Assembly: GCF_029589435.1 (NCBI RefSeq)
Contig: NZ_JARRAG010000001.1
Location: forward strand, 734,808 to 798,807
Direction: 5' to 3'
Length of the DNA stretch: 64,000 bases
Source of the DNA: Paludisphaera mucosa
GTDB lineage: Bacteria; Planctomycetota; Planctomycetia; Isosphaerales; Isosphaeraceae
A model generated the notes under the pieces. That model worked only from the letters and a program-made list of their open reading frames with translations, did not search any database and was not told the origin of the DNA. This document shows positions 8,251 through 16,975 of this stretch, piece by piece (within the stretch, counting starts at the first letter, position 1; the number at the start of each line of letters is the position of its first letter). The position numbers and the translations under genes are program-made.

Positions 8251-9331
8251 ACCCGCCCAGGGCGCGGCGGACGGCGACCATCGCCGGCGTCCGGCGGTGC
8301 GGCACCCGCGCGGCCTCGTCTTCCAGGAACCAGCGCACCGTGCGGTCGAGGCTCTCGCGGTAGGTCAGGGCGGGAGTCCAGCCCAGCTTGCGGCGGGCCT
8401 TCTCGGTGCTGTAGCTGAGGCGGCGGCCCAGCAGCCAGGCCCCGTACCGCGTGACGCGGGGGGGCTTCGGGTTGCGCAGCAGGCGTTCCCGAAGCTCGAG
8501 CGCGAACCCGCCGTAGAACGCGTACCAGGAGGGATACCGCCAGGTCACTCGGGGGACGCCGATCGCGTCGGCGAGCATGTCCAGGAACTCGCGCTGGGTG
8601 ATCGGCGAGTGGCTGGTGATGTTGTACGCCTCGCCCTTCGAGCCCGGGTCGTCGGCCGCCAGGATCGCGGCGTCGGCCACCACGCCGGCGTACACGGCGC
8701 TCAGGGGGTTGTCGCCCTTCCCCACGATCGAGACCCGGCCCCAGCGGAACTCGCGGATCAGCCGGGGGATCGTGGTCCGATCGCGTTCGCCGAAGATCCA
8801 GCTCGGGCGGATGACGGTCAGCGGCAACCGGCCCTCCTCGGCCATCCGCCACAGGATCCGCTCGCACTCGACCTTGCTCCGGGTGTAGTAGTCGAGGACC
8901 CAGATGTTCTCGCCCAGCGGATGCGACTCGACGATCGGCTCCTCGCGGTCGCGGGGATGGCCGTAGGCGCTCGTGGAGCTGACGTGGACGAACCGCGCGA
9001 CGCCGGCGCGGGCCGACGCCTCGGCGAGATTGCGGGTGGCGTCGATGCCGCCGACCTGGAACTCGCGCCAGGGTCCCCAGTCGCCGACCTTCGCCGCGCA
9101 GTGGTAGACGACGTCCACGCCGTCCAGGGCCCGCTCGACCGAGGCCACATCGAGCAGGTCCCCCGGAGAGGACTCGACGCCCAGCTCGTCGAGGAACGTC
9201 GTGTCGCTGGACGCCCGGACGAGCGCCCGGACGCCGTCGCCCCGCGCCCGCAGGCGTTCGACGAGATGGCTCCCCAGCAGCCCGGTCGCGCCGGTGACGA
9301 GGGCCCGACGAGGGGCGTTGGACTGGCTCAT
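8177..9331 (-). CDS. NAD-dependent epimerase/dehydratase (extended SDR)
   Basis: 384 residues. It has a Rossmann N-terminus with the GATGLLGS nucleotide motif (residues 14-21) and the catalytic Tyr149-x3-Lys153 (YTRSK) preceded by HVSSTSAYG. The overall pattern resembles the 3-beta-hydroxysteroid dehydrogenase/NAD-sugar epimerase branch of extended SDRs, and VIRPSWIFGERD is the usual substrate-binding 'RP' segment. The C-terminal 30 residues are Pro/Ala-rich and encoded opposite the end of the SUMF1 gene. The exact substrate is unknown: nucleotide sugar or hopanoid/sterol-like alcohol are both possible. Confidence 0.9.
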   Translation of the reverse strand: MSQSNAPRRALVTGATGLLGSHLVERLRARGDGVRALVRASSDTTFLDELGVESSPGDLLDVASVERALDGVDVVYHCAAKVGDWGPWREFQVGGIDATRNLAEASARAGVARFVHVSSTSAYGHPRDREEPIVESHPLGENIWVLDYYTRSKVECERILWRMAEEGRLPLTVIRPSWIFGERDRTTIPRLIREFRWGRVSIVGKGDNPLSAVYAGVVADAAILAADDPGSKGEAYNITSHSPITQREFLDMLADAIGVPRVTWRYPSWYAFYGGFALELRERLLRNPKPPRVTRYGAWLLGRRLSYSTEKARRKLGWTPALTYRESLDRTVRWFLEDEAARVPHRRTPAMVAVRRALGGFRTARPAGPPSSPDSTPAASEREP

Positions 9332-9392
9332 GCGGTCGACCTCGATCCTTCGCGACCCGACTTCACGTCTCGTCGACCCCCTGCTTCGCCTC

Positions 9393-9436
9393 AGGTTTCG
9401 CCCCCGGGACGATTATCGGCATCGCCGCCGAAACCT
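9393..9436. repeat. 8-bp inverted repeat between porin and epimerase
   Basis: AGGTTTCG (9393-9400) is repeated inverted as CGAAACCT (9429-9436) with a 28-base loop. It surrounds the candidate epimerase promoter and also lies just behind the porin stop, so it could be an operator or a weak porin terminator. Confidence 0.35.
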
Positions 9437-9439
9437 CAA
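9412..9439 (-). promoter_or_regulatory. Candidate promoter of the epimerase gene
   Basis: On the minus strand TTGAGG (four of six of TTGACA, 9434-9439) and GATAAT (five of six of TATAAT, 9412-9417) are separated by 16 bases, about 80 bases upstream of the start codon. Confidence 0.4.
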
Positions 9440-9468
9440 GGGCGACCGAGGCGTCGGCGGCGTCGGGG

Positions 9469-11115
9469 TCAGTAGTAGAGCTGCCCGCGGATCCAGAAGA
9501 GGTCGTTGGTCAGGCTGCGCAGCTCGGAGTTGAGCTGCACCGGGCTGTCATAGTACGAGCGTTGCCAGTCGAAGTAGAGCTTCAGGTAGCTCGTCAGGTA
9601 CCAGTTGAAGCCGACGTCGGTCATGCCCATGCCGTTGGTCCAGAGGTTGCGGTCGGCCAGGCCGGCGCGGAAGACCTCGTCGCCCAGGCTCAGCTCGCTG
9701 TAGCGGGCGAACGGCTCGATGGCGCCGGGGCCCCACGAATTCCGCCCGGGGTCGAAGGGGCGGAGGGGATCGACCCGGCTGCGGTCGCGGACCTTCTCTC
9801 CGGTGAGGAAGTAGGCGAGCGTGAAGTGGTTGCCGCTCACCGGCACCGAGAACAACCGGAAAGGGATGCCGCTGCGAGTGTAATGGTCGCGGCTCCCCTG
9901 CCATTCGGCCTCGAACGACATCCCGCCGGCGTACCAGGCGAGGTGGGCCGCCAGGGCGGAGTGCTCGCCGCTGATGTAGGCGTCCTCGTTGAACACCATG
10001 AAGACCGAGGTCGCGCGCTGGGCGGCCTCGTCGTTCTCCGACGACTGGAGCGAGGTCCGCATCGGCAGCGGCTGCTGGGGCAGGACCTGGTTGCCGATGT
10101 AGCCCGAGACGCCGACGTTGAGGTCGCGCAGCAGGCTCATCCCCTCGGACTTCAGGAACGGCTTGAAGTTGAGGTACGAGACGACGTCGCGCGTCGTGTT
10201 CTCGTCGGCGACTCCGCTGAGATGGCCGTCGAAGCCGCCGACGGCGTACTGCAGGCGTTCGTCGAACAGGAGCCCATGGGCCATGAGGCCGGCCGACCGC
10301 GAAAGGCCGAAGTTGAGCGGGAAGAGCGACCGCTCGGGGGTGATGAAGTACTGCTCCAGGTGGTCGTACCAGTCGTAGCTGTACGGCACCAGGGTCCGGC
10401 CGAACTTGAGGCGGAAGCGCGGGCTGAAGTTGACGTCGACGTTGCCGTCGAGCAGGTCCCAGACGCCTTCGACGCTGCGCTGGATCGAGACCTCGTAGTC
10501 GAACAGCTTGGTGAGCCGGCCCTCGAAGTAGACGCGCACGCGGGGGATGTACAGGCCGCTGGCCGCGGGGACCTGGTTCCCCGGCGAGAAGACCTTGAAG
10601 TCGGTCTGGTCCAGGACCCGGAAGCGGAGCTGGTACTCGTCGTCCCACGACCGCAGGCCGAAGCCCTCGTCGTTGAGCAGGGCCCGCAGCGGAAGCTCGT
10701 CCCACGGCCGAGGGCCGGCCGACTCGTCCGCCTGGTCGCCCGTCGATTCGTCGCGATCCGAGGGCGAGTCCTTGAAAGCTTCCGAGCGGGGCAGGGGGTC
10801 GAGCCCGGTCGCGGCCTCGCCCTCGGGTTCGGCCTTCGGTCCGCGAGGGCCTTCGTCCTCGCCGTCGAGCTGACGACGCAGCTCGTCGTACCGGTCCTCC
10901 AGGGACCGGTAGCGTTCGTCCGCCGCCTTTCGCTCGCGTTCGGAGCGGTCGAGCCGTTCGAGAATCGCCCGGTTCATGGCCTCCAGGTCGCGGAAGCGGG
11001 CGTCGAGCGCGCCGGCGTCGGCGGCCGCGCGGGAGGGCGTCGTCGGCTCGTCGGCCGCAAACGCCCCGGCGGGCAAGAAGCACGACGCCAGCATGACGAA
11101 CAACCTGGACCGCAT
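9469..11115 (-). CDS. Outer-membrane porin of the phosphate-selective porin O/P type
   Basis: 548 residues. A signal peptide (MRSRLFVMLASCFLPAGAFA) is followed by a heptad-rich coiled coil of about residues 30-90 (LEAMNRAILERLDRSERER..), an acidic linker, and then a beta-barrel of alternating aromatic strands (for example YIPRVRVYFEGRLTKLFDYE, RFRLKFGRTLVPYSYDW, LKLYFDWQRSYY at the end). The strand pattern and the RLKFG-x-x-x-P segment fit OprO/OprP-like porins (PF07396). The C-terminus is aromatic (LYY), as expected for BAM insertion. It is divergent from the GAF-HlyD operon, which makes a functional link possible. A ten-base G tract lies just upstream of the start. Confidence 0.85.
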   Translation of the reverse strand: MRSRLFVMLASCFLPAGAFAADEPTTPSRAAADAGALDARFRDLEAMNRAILERLDRSERERKAADERYRSLEDRYDELRRQLDGEDEGPRGPKAEPEGEAATGLDPLPRSEAFKDSPSDRDESTGDQADESAGPRPWDELPLRALLNDEGFGLRSWDDEYQLRFRVLDQTDFKVFSPGNQVPAASGLYIPRVRVYFEGRLTKLFDYEVSIQRSVEGVWDLLDGNVDVNFSPRFRLKFGRTLVPYSYDWYDHLEQYFITPERSLFPLNFGLSRSAGLMAHGLLFDERLQYAVGGFDGHLSGVADENTTRDVVSYLNFKPFLKSEGMSLLRDLNVGVSGYIGNQVLPQQPLPMRTSLQSSENDEAAQRATSVFMVFNEDAYISGEHSALAAHLAWYAGGMSFEAEWQGSRDHYTRSGIPFRLFSVPVSGNHFTLAYFLTGEKVRDRSRVDPLRPFDPGRNSWGPGAIEPFARYSELSLGDEVFRAGLADRNLWTNGMGMTDVGFNWYLTSYLKLYFDWQRSYYDSPVQLNSELRSLTNDLFWIRGQLYY

Positions 11116-11128
11116 CGATTCCGCCGTT

Positions 11129-11138
11129 CCCCCCCCCC
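11129..11138. repeat. C10/G10 homopolymer tract upstream of the porin start
   Basis: Ten consecutive C on the plus strand (G10 on the porin strand) lie 13 bases upstream of the porin ATG. A weak Shine-Dalgarno-like GGCGGA sits between tract and start. Slippage would alter the leader, not the reading frame. Confidence 0.9.
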
Positions 11139-11266
11139 GTCGCTCCAGCCTCTCTGGACCCCCATGGTCCGGGACGGCCGCACCCCTCCCGGGATTTTTC
11201 GACGCGGATCCGTCCTCGGAGAGTATCGGCCGACGGCGCGCCCGGCTTGATCGCCCGACCGTCAAA

Positions 11267-11278
11267 GTCGGATCCGAC
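11267..11278. promoter_or_regulatory. 12-bp palindrome, possible operator
   Basis: GTCGGATCCGAC is a perfect palindrome midway between the two divergent genes, a position where a dimeric regulator could act on both. The palindrome is directly visible; the role is a guess. Confidence 0.25.
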
Positions 11279-11551
11279 GGGATGGGCCCCCGCGGAATCC
11301 GGCACGCGTTCGATGTCCGGGCGGATCCGTGGGTTCGGGCGGGCGAGGGGCGCGGGCGGAGGGCCTCTCGAGGATTTTCGACGGCGACGTCAGGAAAGTG
11401 GCGATCGACGCCGTCCCGTTGTCTGCGTCAGGCTGCATCGCGCGCCGATTCGCTCGTGGGCGGCGGGGTGCGTCGCGGCGGCAGCCGAGTGGACGAGGAA
11501 CCCGCCGGGGTGTATCCAGACGGCCCGGCCCCTTCAAGAACTGGTACCACC

Positions 11552-13648
11552 ATGCCGGAAGAAACCATCGACGCCGGTCTGCTCGAGCAGACGAAGAATC
11601 AGATCCGCAAGCTGGTGGCCGAGATCGCCGACCTGGCCGAGTCGGACGTCCAGCCGGCCGAGTTCTACGGGGAGTTCCTCAACCGGGCCGTGGCGGCCAC
11701 CGCCGCGTCCGGGGGCGCCTTCTGGCTGCTGGACGGCCGCGGCGGGCTGAGGCTCCAGTACCAGCTCGACTTCGCCCAGACGGGCCTGATGGACGGCCGC
11801 GTCAAGACGGCCCCGCACGACGCGCTGCTCGGCTGCATGATCCAGGCCACTCAGCCCCAGGTCATCCCCCCCGGCGCGGTGATCGAGGGCATGCCCCAGG
11901 CGTTCAACCCGACCCACCTGACGGTGATCCTGGCCCCGCTGATCGTCGACAAGCAGGTCGTCGGCCTGCTCGAGATCCTGATGGATCCCTCGCGGCGGGC
12001 GGCCCAGCAGAAGAGCACGCTGCGGTTCGTCGGCGACCTCACCGACCTGGCCGCGAACTATCTGAAGAACCGCCAGATGCGGCAGATGGTCTCGCAGCAG
12101 CGGATGTGGAACCAGCTCGAGACCTTCACCCACCAGATCCACCACACGCTCGACTTCAAGGAGACGTGCTACGCGGTCGTCAACGACGGCAAGCGGCTCG
12201 TCGGCTGCGACCGCCTGAGCGTCGCCCTGAAGCTCTCGGGGCGGACCCTGGTCGAGGCGATCAGCGGCCAGGAGGTCGTCGAGCAGCGGTCGAACCAGGT
12301 CCGCGAGCTGACCAAGCTCTGCAAGGCCGTCCTGCGGTCGGGCGAGGACCTGGTCTACACCGGCCACACCGAGGGCTTCGCCCCCGACATCCGCGACGCC
12401 CTGGAGCTGTACGTCGACGAGTCGGGCTCGAAGGCCGTCGCCGTGGTCCTGCTCTACAAGCCCGAGAAGGAAGAGGGGACCGAGCGCAAGGAGAAGGTGG
12501 CCTACGGCTGCCTGATCGCCGAGCAGATCGGCGACGAGGTCGCCCCGACCGACATGCACGCCCGGACCGAGGTGGTCTCGCGGCACGCCTCGACGGCCCT
12601 CTGGAACGCCCAGGAGCACCACCGGATCTTCCTCCGGCCGGTGCTCAAGGCGATGGGCTCGCCCTGGCGGCTGCTGCGGGGCCGGACCCTCGCCAAGATC
12701 CTGGCCGTGCTGGCCCTGGTCGTGGCGATCATCGCGGCCCTGACCTTCGTCCCCTGGAACCTGCGGATCGAGGGCCGCGGCTCGCTGCTCCCCGAGAAGC
12801 GGAGCATCGTCTACGCCCCCAACCCCGGCATCATCGTCGACGTCCCCGTCGAGCACGGCGGCCACGTCAAGCAGGGCGAGGTGATCGCCCGCCTCGACAG
12901 CCGCGAGCTGGAGAAGGAGCTGAAGAAGCTCCAGGCCGAGTACAACAAGGCCAACTCGCAGGGCCTGATCCTCCGCCAGCAGGAGCAGGCGGCCAACCAG
13001 CGCGAGCAGAACAAGCAGGAGGCGCTGCAGCTGGAGGCCCAGCTCACCGAGGCCCAGATCACCGCCCGCAGCACCAAGGAGCAGATCGACATCACCAAGG
13101 AGCAGATCCAGGCGATGTCGGTGGTCGCCCCCCACGACGGCATCATCACCACCTGGCAGGTCAAGCAGAACCTGCTGGGCCGGCCGGTCGACATCGGCAC
13201 CGAGCTGCTCCAGCTCGCCGAGACCGACGGCGAGTGGGTGCTGGAGGTCGAGGTCCCCGACGACGACATGGGGCCCATCCTCGCCGCCCAGTCGAAGCTC
13301 GACGCCGAGGTCGCCGCCGGGGCCAAGCCGGCCGGCTCGGCCCTCTCGGCCTACTTCGTGGTGATGACCGAGCCCGAGCACCGGTACCAGGGCTACATCC
13401 GGCGGATCGCGTCGAAGGCGGAGACCAAGACCGAGAGCGCCGAGCAGCGGCACACGGTGAAGGTCGTCGTCGGCTTCAACGACGCGGTCCGCAACGAGTT
13501 CCTGGCCCGCAACCAGGAGTTCCGCCCCGGCGCCGAGGTCCGCGCCCGGATCGACTGCGGCGACGCCCGCCTGGCCTACGTCCTGTTCCGCAAGGTCGTC
13601 CAGGTGTGGCACGAGTCGGTCCTCTTCCGGTGGCCGTTCCTCCGCTGA
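11552..13648 (+). CDS. GAF-GAF-TM-HlyD hybrid: cytoplasmic sensor fused to periplasmic adaptor
   Basis: 698 residues. Residues 1-170 and about 190-355 look like two GAF domains (AFWLLDGRGGLRL..., then GCDRLSVALKL...), cytoplasmic ligand-binding modules. One membrane helix follows at 382-402. The rest is an HlyD/membrane-fusion adaptor: first lipoyl half at 412-450 (IVYAPNPGIIVDVPVEHGG), a long Glu/Gln-rich coiled coil at 450-522, second lipoyl half from 522 (VVAPHDGIITTW) and a beta-barrel to the C-terminus. The GAF domains would lie inside the cell and the adaptor in the periplasm. It is first gene of an operon with two more adaptor genes. No kinase or output enzyme domain is present. Confidence 0.88.
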   Translation: MPEETIDAGLLEQTKNQIRKLVAEIADLAESDVQPAEFYGEFLNRAVAATAASGGAFWLLDGRGGLRLQYQLDFAQTGLMDGRVKTAPHDALLGCMIQATQPQVIPPGAVIEGMPQAFNPTHLTVILAPLIVDKQVVGLLEILMDPSRRAAQQKSTLRFVGDLTDLAANYLKNRQMRQMVSQQRMWNQLETFTHQIHHTLDFKETCYAVVNDGKRLVGCDRLSVALKLSGRTLVEAISGQEVVEQRSNQVRELTKLCKAVLRSGEDLVYTGHTEGFAPDIRDALELYVDESGSKAVAVVLLYKPEKEEGTERKEKVAYGCLIAEQIGDEVAPTDMHARTEVVSRHASTALWNAQEHHRIFLRPVLKAMGSPWRLLRGRTLAKILAVLALVVAIIAALTFVPWNLRIEGRGSLLPEKRSIVYAPNPGIIVDVPVEHGGHVKQGEVIARLDSRELEKELKKLQAEYNKANSQGLILRQQEQAANQREQNKQEALQLEAQLTEAQITARSTKEQIDITKEQIQAMSVVAPHDGIITTWQVKQNLLGRPVDIGTELLQLAETDGEWVLEVEVPDDDMGPILAAQSKLDAEVAAGAKPAGSALSAYFVVMTEPEHRYQGYIRRIASKAETKTESAEQRHTVKVVVGFNDAVRNEFLARNQEFRPGAEVRARIDCGDARLAYVLFRKVVQVWHESVLFRWPFLR

Positions 13649-13747
13649 GCCTCGGCCCCCCGGATCCCGAACCTCGCGAGCCCGGCGCGTCCCACCGGGC
13701 CCCCCTTACACCGCTTCCGAACGTCTCGAGTGGAGGATCGCCCCGAA

Positions 13748-14680
13748 ATGACCACCTGGAAGACCGCCGCATTCGTGGGCCTGAGCGCCCTGGCGACCCT
13801 GTCCATGGCCGCCGTCGGCCAGAGCGGGCCCGCCCAGTCTCCCGCCGCCGCCACCCTCGTCCTCGACTCCCACGACCAGCTCGCCACCATCGACTGGATC
13901 GAGAAGTCCGACGTCGCCGCCCTCCGCGAGGGCGTCATCGAGAAGATGGAGCTGCGCCTGGGCGACGCCGTCCAGGAGGGCGCGGTCATCGGCACGCTCC
14001 ACAAGGAGATCGCCGAGCTGACCGTCGCCAAGAGCAAGCTCACGGCCGAGAACGAGGGCCCGATCCTGAAGGCCGACGCCGCCAAGGAGGTCGCCGCCTC
14101 GGTCGTCGCCCGCAACCGCCGGCTGGTCGCCCGCAAGGCCGACATGGTCTCCCAGGAGGAGATGACCAAGTCCGAGGGCGAGTTCAAGGTCGCCATGGCC
14201 CAGCTCAAGGAGGCCCAGGAGCAGGACGCGATCAACGAGGCCGAGCTGGCCCTGGCCGTCCAGATGCTCAAGGAGCACACGATCGCCGCGCCGTTCCCCG
14301 GCATCGTCATCAAGCGCTACAAGGAGCCCGGCGAGAGCGTGCGGGCGAACGAGGCCGTCGTCCAGATCGGCAACCTGGCCCGGCTCTCGGCCACCGCGTT
14401 CGTGCCCATCGACTACGCCTTCCGCGTCAAGGTCGGCCAGGTCGTCGAGCTGCAGGCCCGCCTCGAGGGGAGCCGCGGCGACCAGCCGATCGAACGCAAG
14501 GTCTTCCGGGGCGTCATCAAATTCGTCGACCCCCAGGTCCAGGCCATCGCCGAGAGCGCCGTCCGCGTCCGCGCCGAGTTCGAGAACCCGAACCTCGAGC
14601 TGCGGCCCGGCGTGAAGGCGGCCCTGACCATCTTCCTGAGCGACGACGTCGCCGCCCGGCCGTCGCCGACGGCCCGCTGA
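13748..14680 (+). CDS. HlyD/RND-type periplasmic adaptor protein
   Basis: 310 residues. The ATG at 13748 starts a signal peptide or anchor (MTTWKTAAFVGLSALATLSMAAVG). Then come a first lipoyl half (VAALREGVIEKMELRLGDAV), a short alpha-hairpin of about residues 90-175, the second lipoyl half (HTIAAPFPGIVIKRYKEPGE) and a beta-barrel ending with the typical NPNLELRPGVKAALTIF. Membrane-fusion proteins of this family bridge inner-membrane transporters and outer-membrane channels. It lies 99 bases after the GAF-HlyD gene and 67 bases before the M50-HlyD gene on the same strand. It is shorter than E. coli AcrA (about 370 processed). Confidence 0.92.
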   Translation: MTTWKTAAFVGLSALATLSMAAVGQSGPAQSPAAATLVLDSHDQLATIDWIEKSDVAALREGVIEKMELRLGDAVQEGAVIGTLHKEIAELTVAKSKLTAENEGPILKADAAKEVAASVVARNRRLVARKADMVSQEEMTKSEGEFKVAMAQLKEAQEQDAINEAELALAVQMLKEHTIAAPFPGIVIKRYKEPGESVRANEAVVQIGNLARLSATAFVPIDYAFRVKVGQVVELQARLEGSRGDQPIERKVFRGVIKFVDPQVQAIAESAVRVRAEFENPNLELRPGVKAALTIFLSDDVAARPSPTAR

Positions 14681-14747
14681 ATTTCGTCGCGTCGAACCGG
14701 GCCGGGACGAGGACCTTCCGCACGGAACCGCCGAGGAACGCCGATCG

Positions 14748-16934
14748 ATGAGCGCCGCCCCCTCCACCACCCCGGCCCCCTACGGACAGGCCGCCGAGCA
14801 CCTCCGGGTGAAGCTCCGCCCGGATCTCGTGGTCCAGCCCCAGTTCTACGAGGGGATGACCCACTACGTCATCAAGGACCCGCTGGCGCTGAAGTACTTC
14901 CGATTCAAGATCGAGGAGTACTTCCTGCTGCAGCAGTTCGACGGCAAGAACAACCTCCAGGACGTCAAGCGGGCCTTCGAGCGCAAGTACCGGCCCCAGA
15001 CGATCTCGATCGACGACCTGACGCGGTTCGTCGCCCAGCTCCACGAGGCGGGCGTCGTCCAGATCGACAGCCCGGAGCAGGCCGCCGCCCTGATCCGCCG
15101 CCGCCGCAAGAACAAGTGGCGGAAGGTCTGGGGGTTCCTCGCCAACATCCTGTTCATCAAGATCCCGGTCCTCGACCCCGAGCGGCTGCTGACCTGGATG
15201 TACCCGGCCTTCCGCTGGATCTTCACCCGCTGGTTCGTCGTCGGGAGCGTCGCCCTGATGCTCGCCGCCTTGACCTTGGTCGTCAGCGAGTGGAGCCAGT
15301 TCTACGCCAAGCTCCCCGAGTTCCAGAGCTTCTTCAACTGGTGGACGATCTTCACGTTCTGGATCAGCCTGGCCGTCGTGAAGATCATCCACGAGTTCGG
15401 CCACGGGCTCACCGCCAAGCATTACGGCGGCGAGGTCCACGAGATGGGGATGCTCTTCCTCGTCCTGACGCCGGCCCTCTACTGCGACGTGACCGACAGC
15501 TGGCTGCTGCCCAACAAGTGGCACCGGATCTGGATCTCGGCCGCCGGCATCTACGTCGAGCTGTTCCTGGCCAGCATCGCGACCTTCGTCTGGTTCAACA
15601 CCGAGCAGGGGCTGCTGAACAGCCTGTCGATGGCCGTCATGTTCATCTGCTCGGTGAACACGGTGCTGTTCAACGCCAACCCGCTGCTGCGGTACGACGG
15701 CTACTACGTGATGTCGGACTGGCTGGAGATCCCCAACCTGCGGATCAAGAGCACCCAGTTCTTCACCTACCTGATCCAGGAGAAGGTGCTCGGCCTGGAA
15801 GTCCCCGTCCAGAGCTACATGCCGCGGTCGCGGCGGTCGCTCTTCGTGACCTACGCGGTGGCAAGCTACCTGTACCGCTGGGTGGTCACGTTCAGCATCC
15901 TGTTCTTCCTGTCGCAGGTCCTCAAGCCGTACAAGCTGCAGGCGGTCAGCTACATGCTGGCCCTGGGCTCGCTCGTGCCTCTGCTGGCCATGCCCATCTA
16001 CCAGATCGGTAAGTTCCTACGCACGCCCGGGAGGATGCGCAAAGTGAAGAAAGCTCGCGCGGCCGCGTTCGCCGCGGCGTTCGCAGCCGCCGTGGCCGGG
16101 ATCCTGCTGATCCCCACCCCGCTGCGCGTCCAGGGCACGTTCGTCCTGTCGCCCGCCAAGCCCACCGAACTCTACACCGAGGTCGAGGGCCAGCTGGTCG
16201 AGCTCAACGTCCGCGACGGCGACTGGGTCAAGGAGGGCGCGGTCCTCGCCAAGCTCGTCAACCGCGACAAGCAGAAGGAGCTGATCCAGCGCCAGTCGGA
16301 GCACGACACGTACTGGTTCAAGGCCCTCCACTACAGCCGCAGCCCCGAGAACGAGGGCCGCGCGACGGCCCGCCAGTGCGTCCGGATGGCCGAGGAGCTG
16401 GAGCCGGCGCTGGCGAAGATCAGCGAGCAGCTCGGCAAGCTGGTCATCACCGCCCCCCGCGACGGCCAGGTGCTGGGCGTCCCGCTCCCCGAGACCCTGG
16501 GGCAGTGGATCAAGCCCGGCAAGGCCCTCTGCGAGGTGGCCGACCCCCACCACCTGGAGGCTCACCTGATCGTCGACCAGTCGGACATCGACCTGATCCG
16601 GCTCGACCGCAAGGTCCCGGCGTGGGTCAAGGTCTACGGCCGGTCCGAGCTGACGCTCAAGAGCGAGGTCGCGCAGATCGCCAAGCGCAACCGCGAGGAG
16701 ATCCCCCCCGAGCTGTCGAACACGGCCGGCGGCGAGATCGCCGCCAAGCCCGACCCCAAGACCGGCCAGGTCAAGCCCCAGTCGGCCGTCTACGAGGTCG
16801 TGATCCCGATCGAGAACCCCAACCTGGAATTCCATCCCGGCCAGCGCGGGTTCGCCAAGCTCGACGCCGGCACCCACACCTTCGGCTGGTGGCTCTGGCG
16901 GCTCCTCACCAAGACCTTCCACTTCACCATCTGA
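14748..16934 (+). CDS. PqqD-like / M50 zinc metalloprotease / HlyD fusion protein
   Basis: 728 residues. Residues 18-107 (LRVKLRPDLVVQPQFYEGMT..., ending LHEAGVVQI) fit a PqqD-like winged helix, the fold that binds leader peptides in ribosomal peptide pathways. Residues 155-420 are a polytopic M50 (site-2) protease: HEFGH at 215-219 supplies two zinc ligands and Glu216, and NPLLRYDG at 311-318 supplies the third ligand Asp317; CDVTDSW at 246-252 is also characteristic. A membrane helix at 436-455 leads into an HlyD part with a lipoyl-type motif (ELYTEVEGQLVELNVRDGDW) and a C-terminal barrel. The nearest known architecture is the 'putative peptide zinc metalloprotease' group, which includes Bacillus YydH. 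It is last in the operon. Confidence 0.9.
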   Translation: MSAAPSTTPAPYGQAAEHLRVKLRPDLVVQPQFYEGMTHYVIKDPLALKYFRFKIEEYFLLQQFDGKNNLQDVKRAFERKYRPQTISIDDLTRFVAQLHEAGVVQIDSPEQAAALIRRRRKNKWRKVWGFLANILFIKIPVLDPERLLTWMYPAFRWIFTRWFVVGSVALMLAALTLVVSEWSQFYAKLPEFQSFFNWWTIFTFWISLAVVKIIHEFGHGLTAKHYGGEVHEMGMLFLVLTPALYCDVTDSWLLPNKWHRIWISAAGIYVELFLASIATFVWFNTEQGLLNSLSMAVMFICSVNTVLFNANPLLRYDGYYVMSDWLEIPNLRIKSTQFFTYLIQEKVLGLEVPVQSYMPRSRRSLFVTYAVASYLYRWVVTFSILFFLSQVLKPYKLQAVSYMLALGSLVPLLAMPIYQIGKFLRTPGRMRKVKKARAAAFAAAFAAAVAGILLIPTPLRVQGTFVLSPAKPTELYTEVEGQLVELNVRDGDWVKEGAVLAKLVNRDKQKELIQRQSEHDTYWFKALHYSRSPENEGRATARQCVRMAEELEPALAKISEQLGKLVITAPRDGQVLGVPLPETLGQWIKPGKALCEVADPHHLEAHLIVDQSDIDLIRLDRKVPAWVKVYGRSELTLKSEVAQIAKRNREEIPPELSNTAGGEIAAKPDPKTGQVKPQSAVYEVVIPIENPNLEFHPGQRGFAKLDAGTHTFGWWLWRLLTKTFHFTI

Positions 16935-16975
16935 GCGAGGCCCGGCCGGCGGCCGGAACCGACGAGGCCCGCGAC

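Larger units (their letters stand above)
11116..11551. other. Divergent intergenic region, porin / GAF-HlyD operon
   Basis: 436 bases without a convincing gene; the reading frames here are extensions of the neighbours. It holds the ten-base C/G tract at 11129-11138 and a 12-bp palindrome at 11267-11278. It must contain promoters for both directions, but I see no clear -35/-10 pair. The GAF-HlyD start at 11552 has only a weak Shine-Dalgarno. Confidence 0.6.

Noticed and set aside
14748-16934. A second zinc site at HEMGM (residues 231-235) of the M50-HlyD protein
   Set aside because: It lacks the second His of HExxH; the true zinc motif is HEFGH at 215-219.
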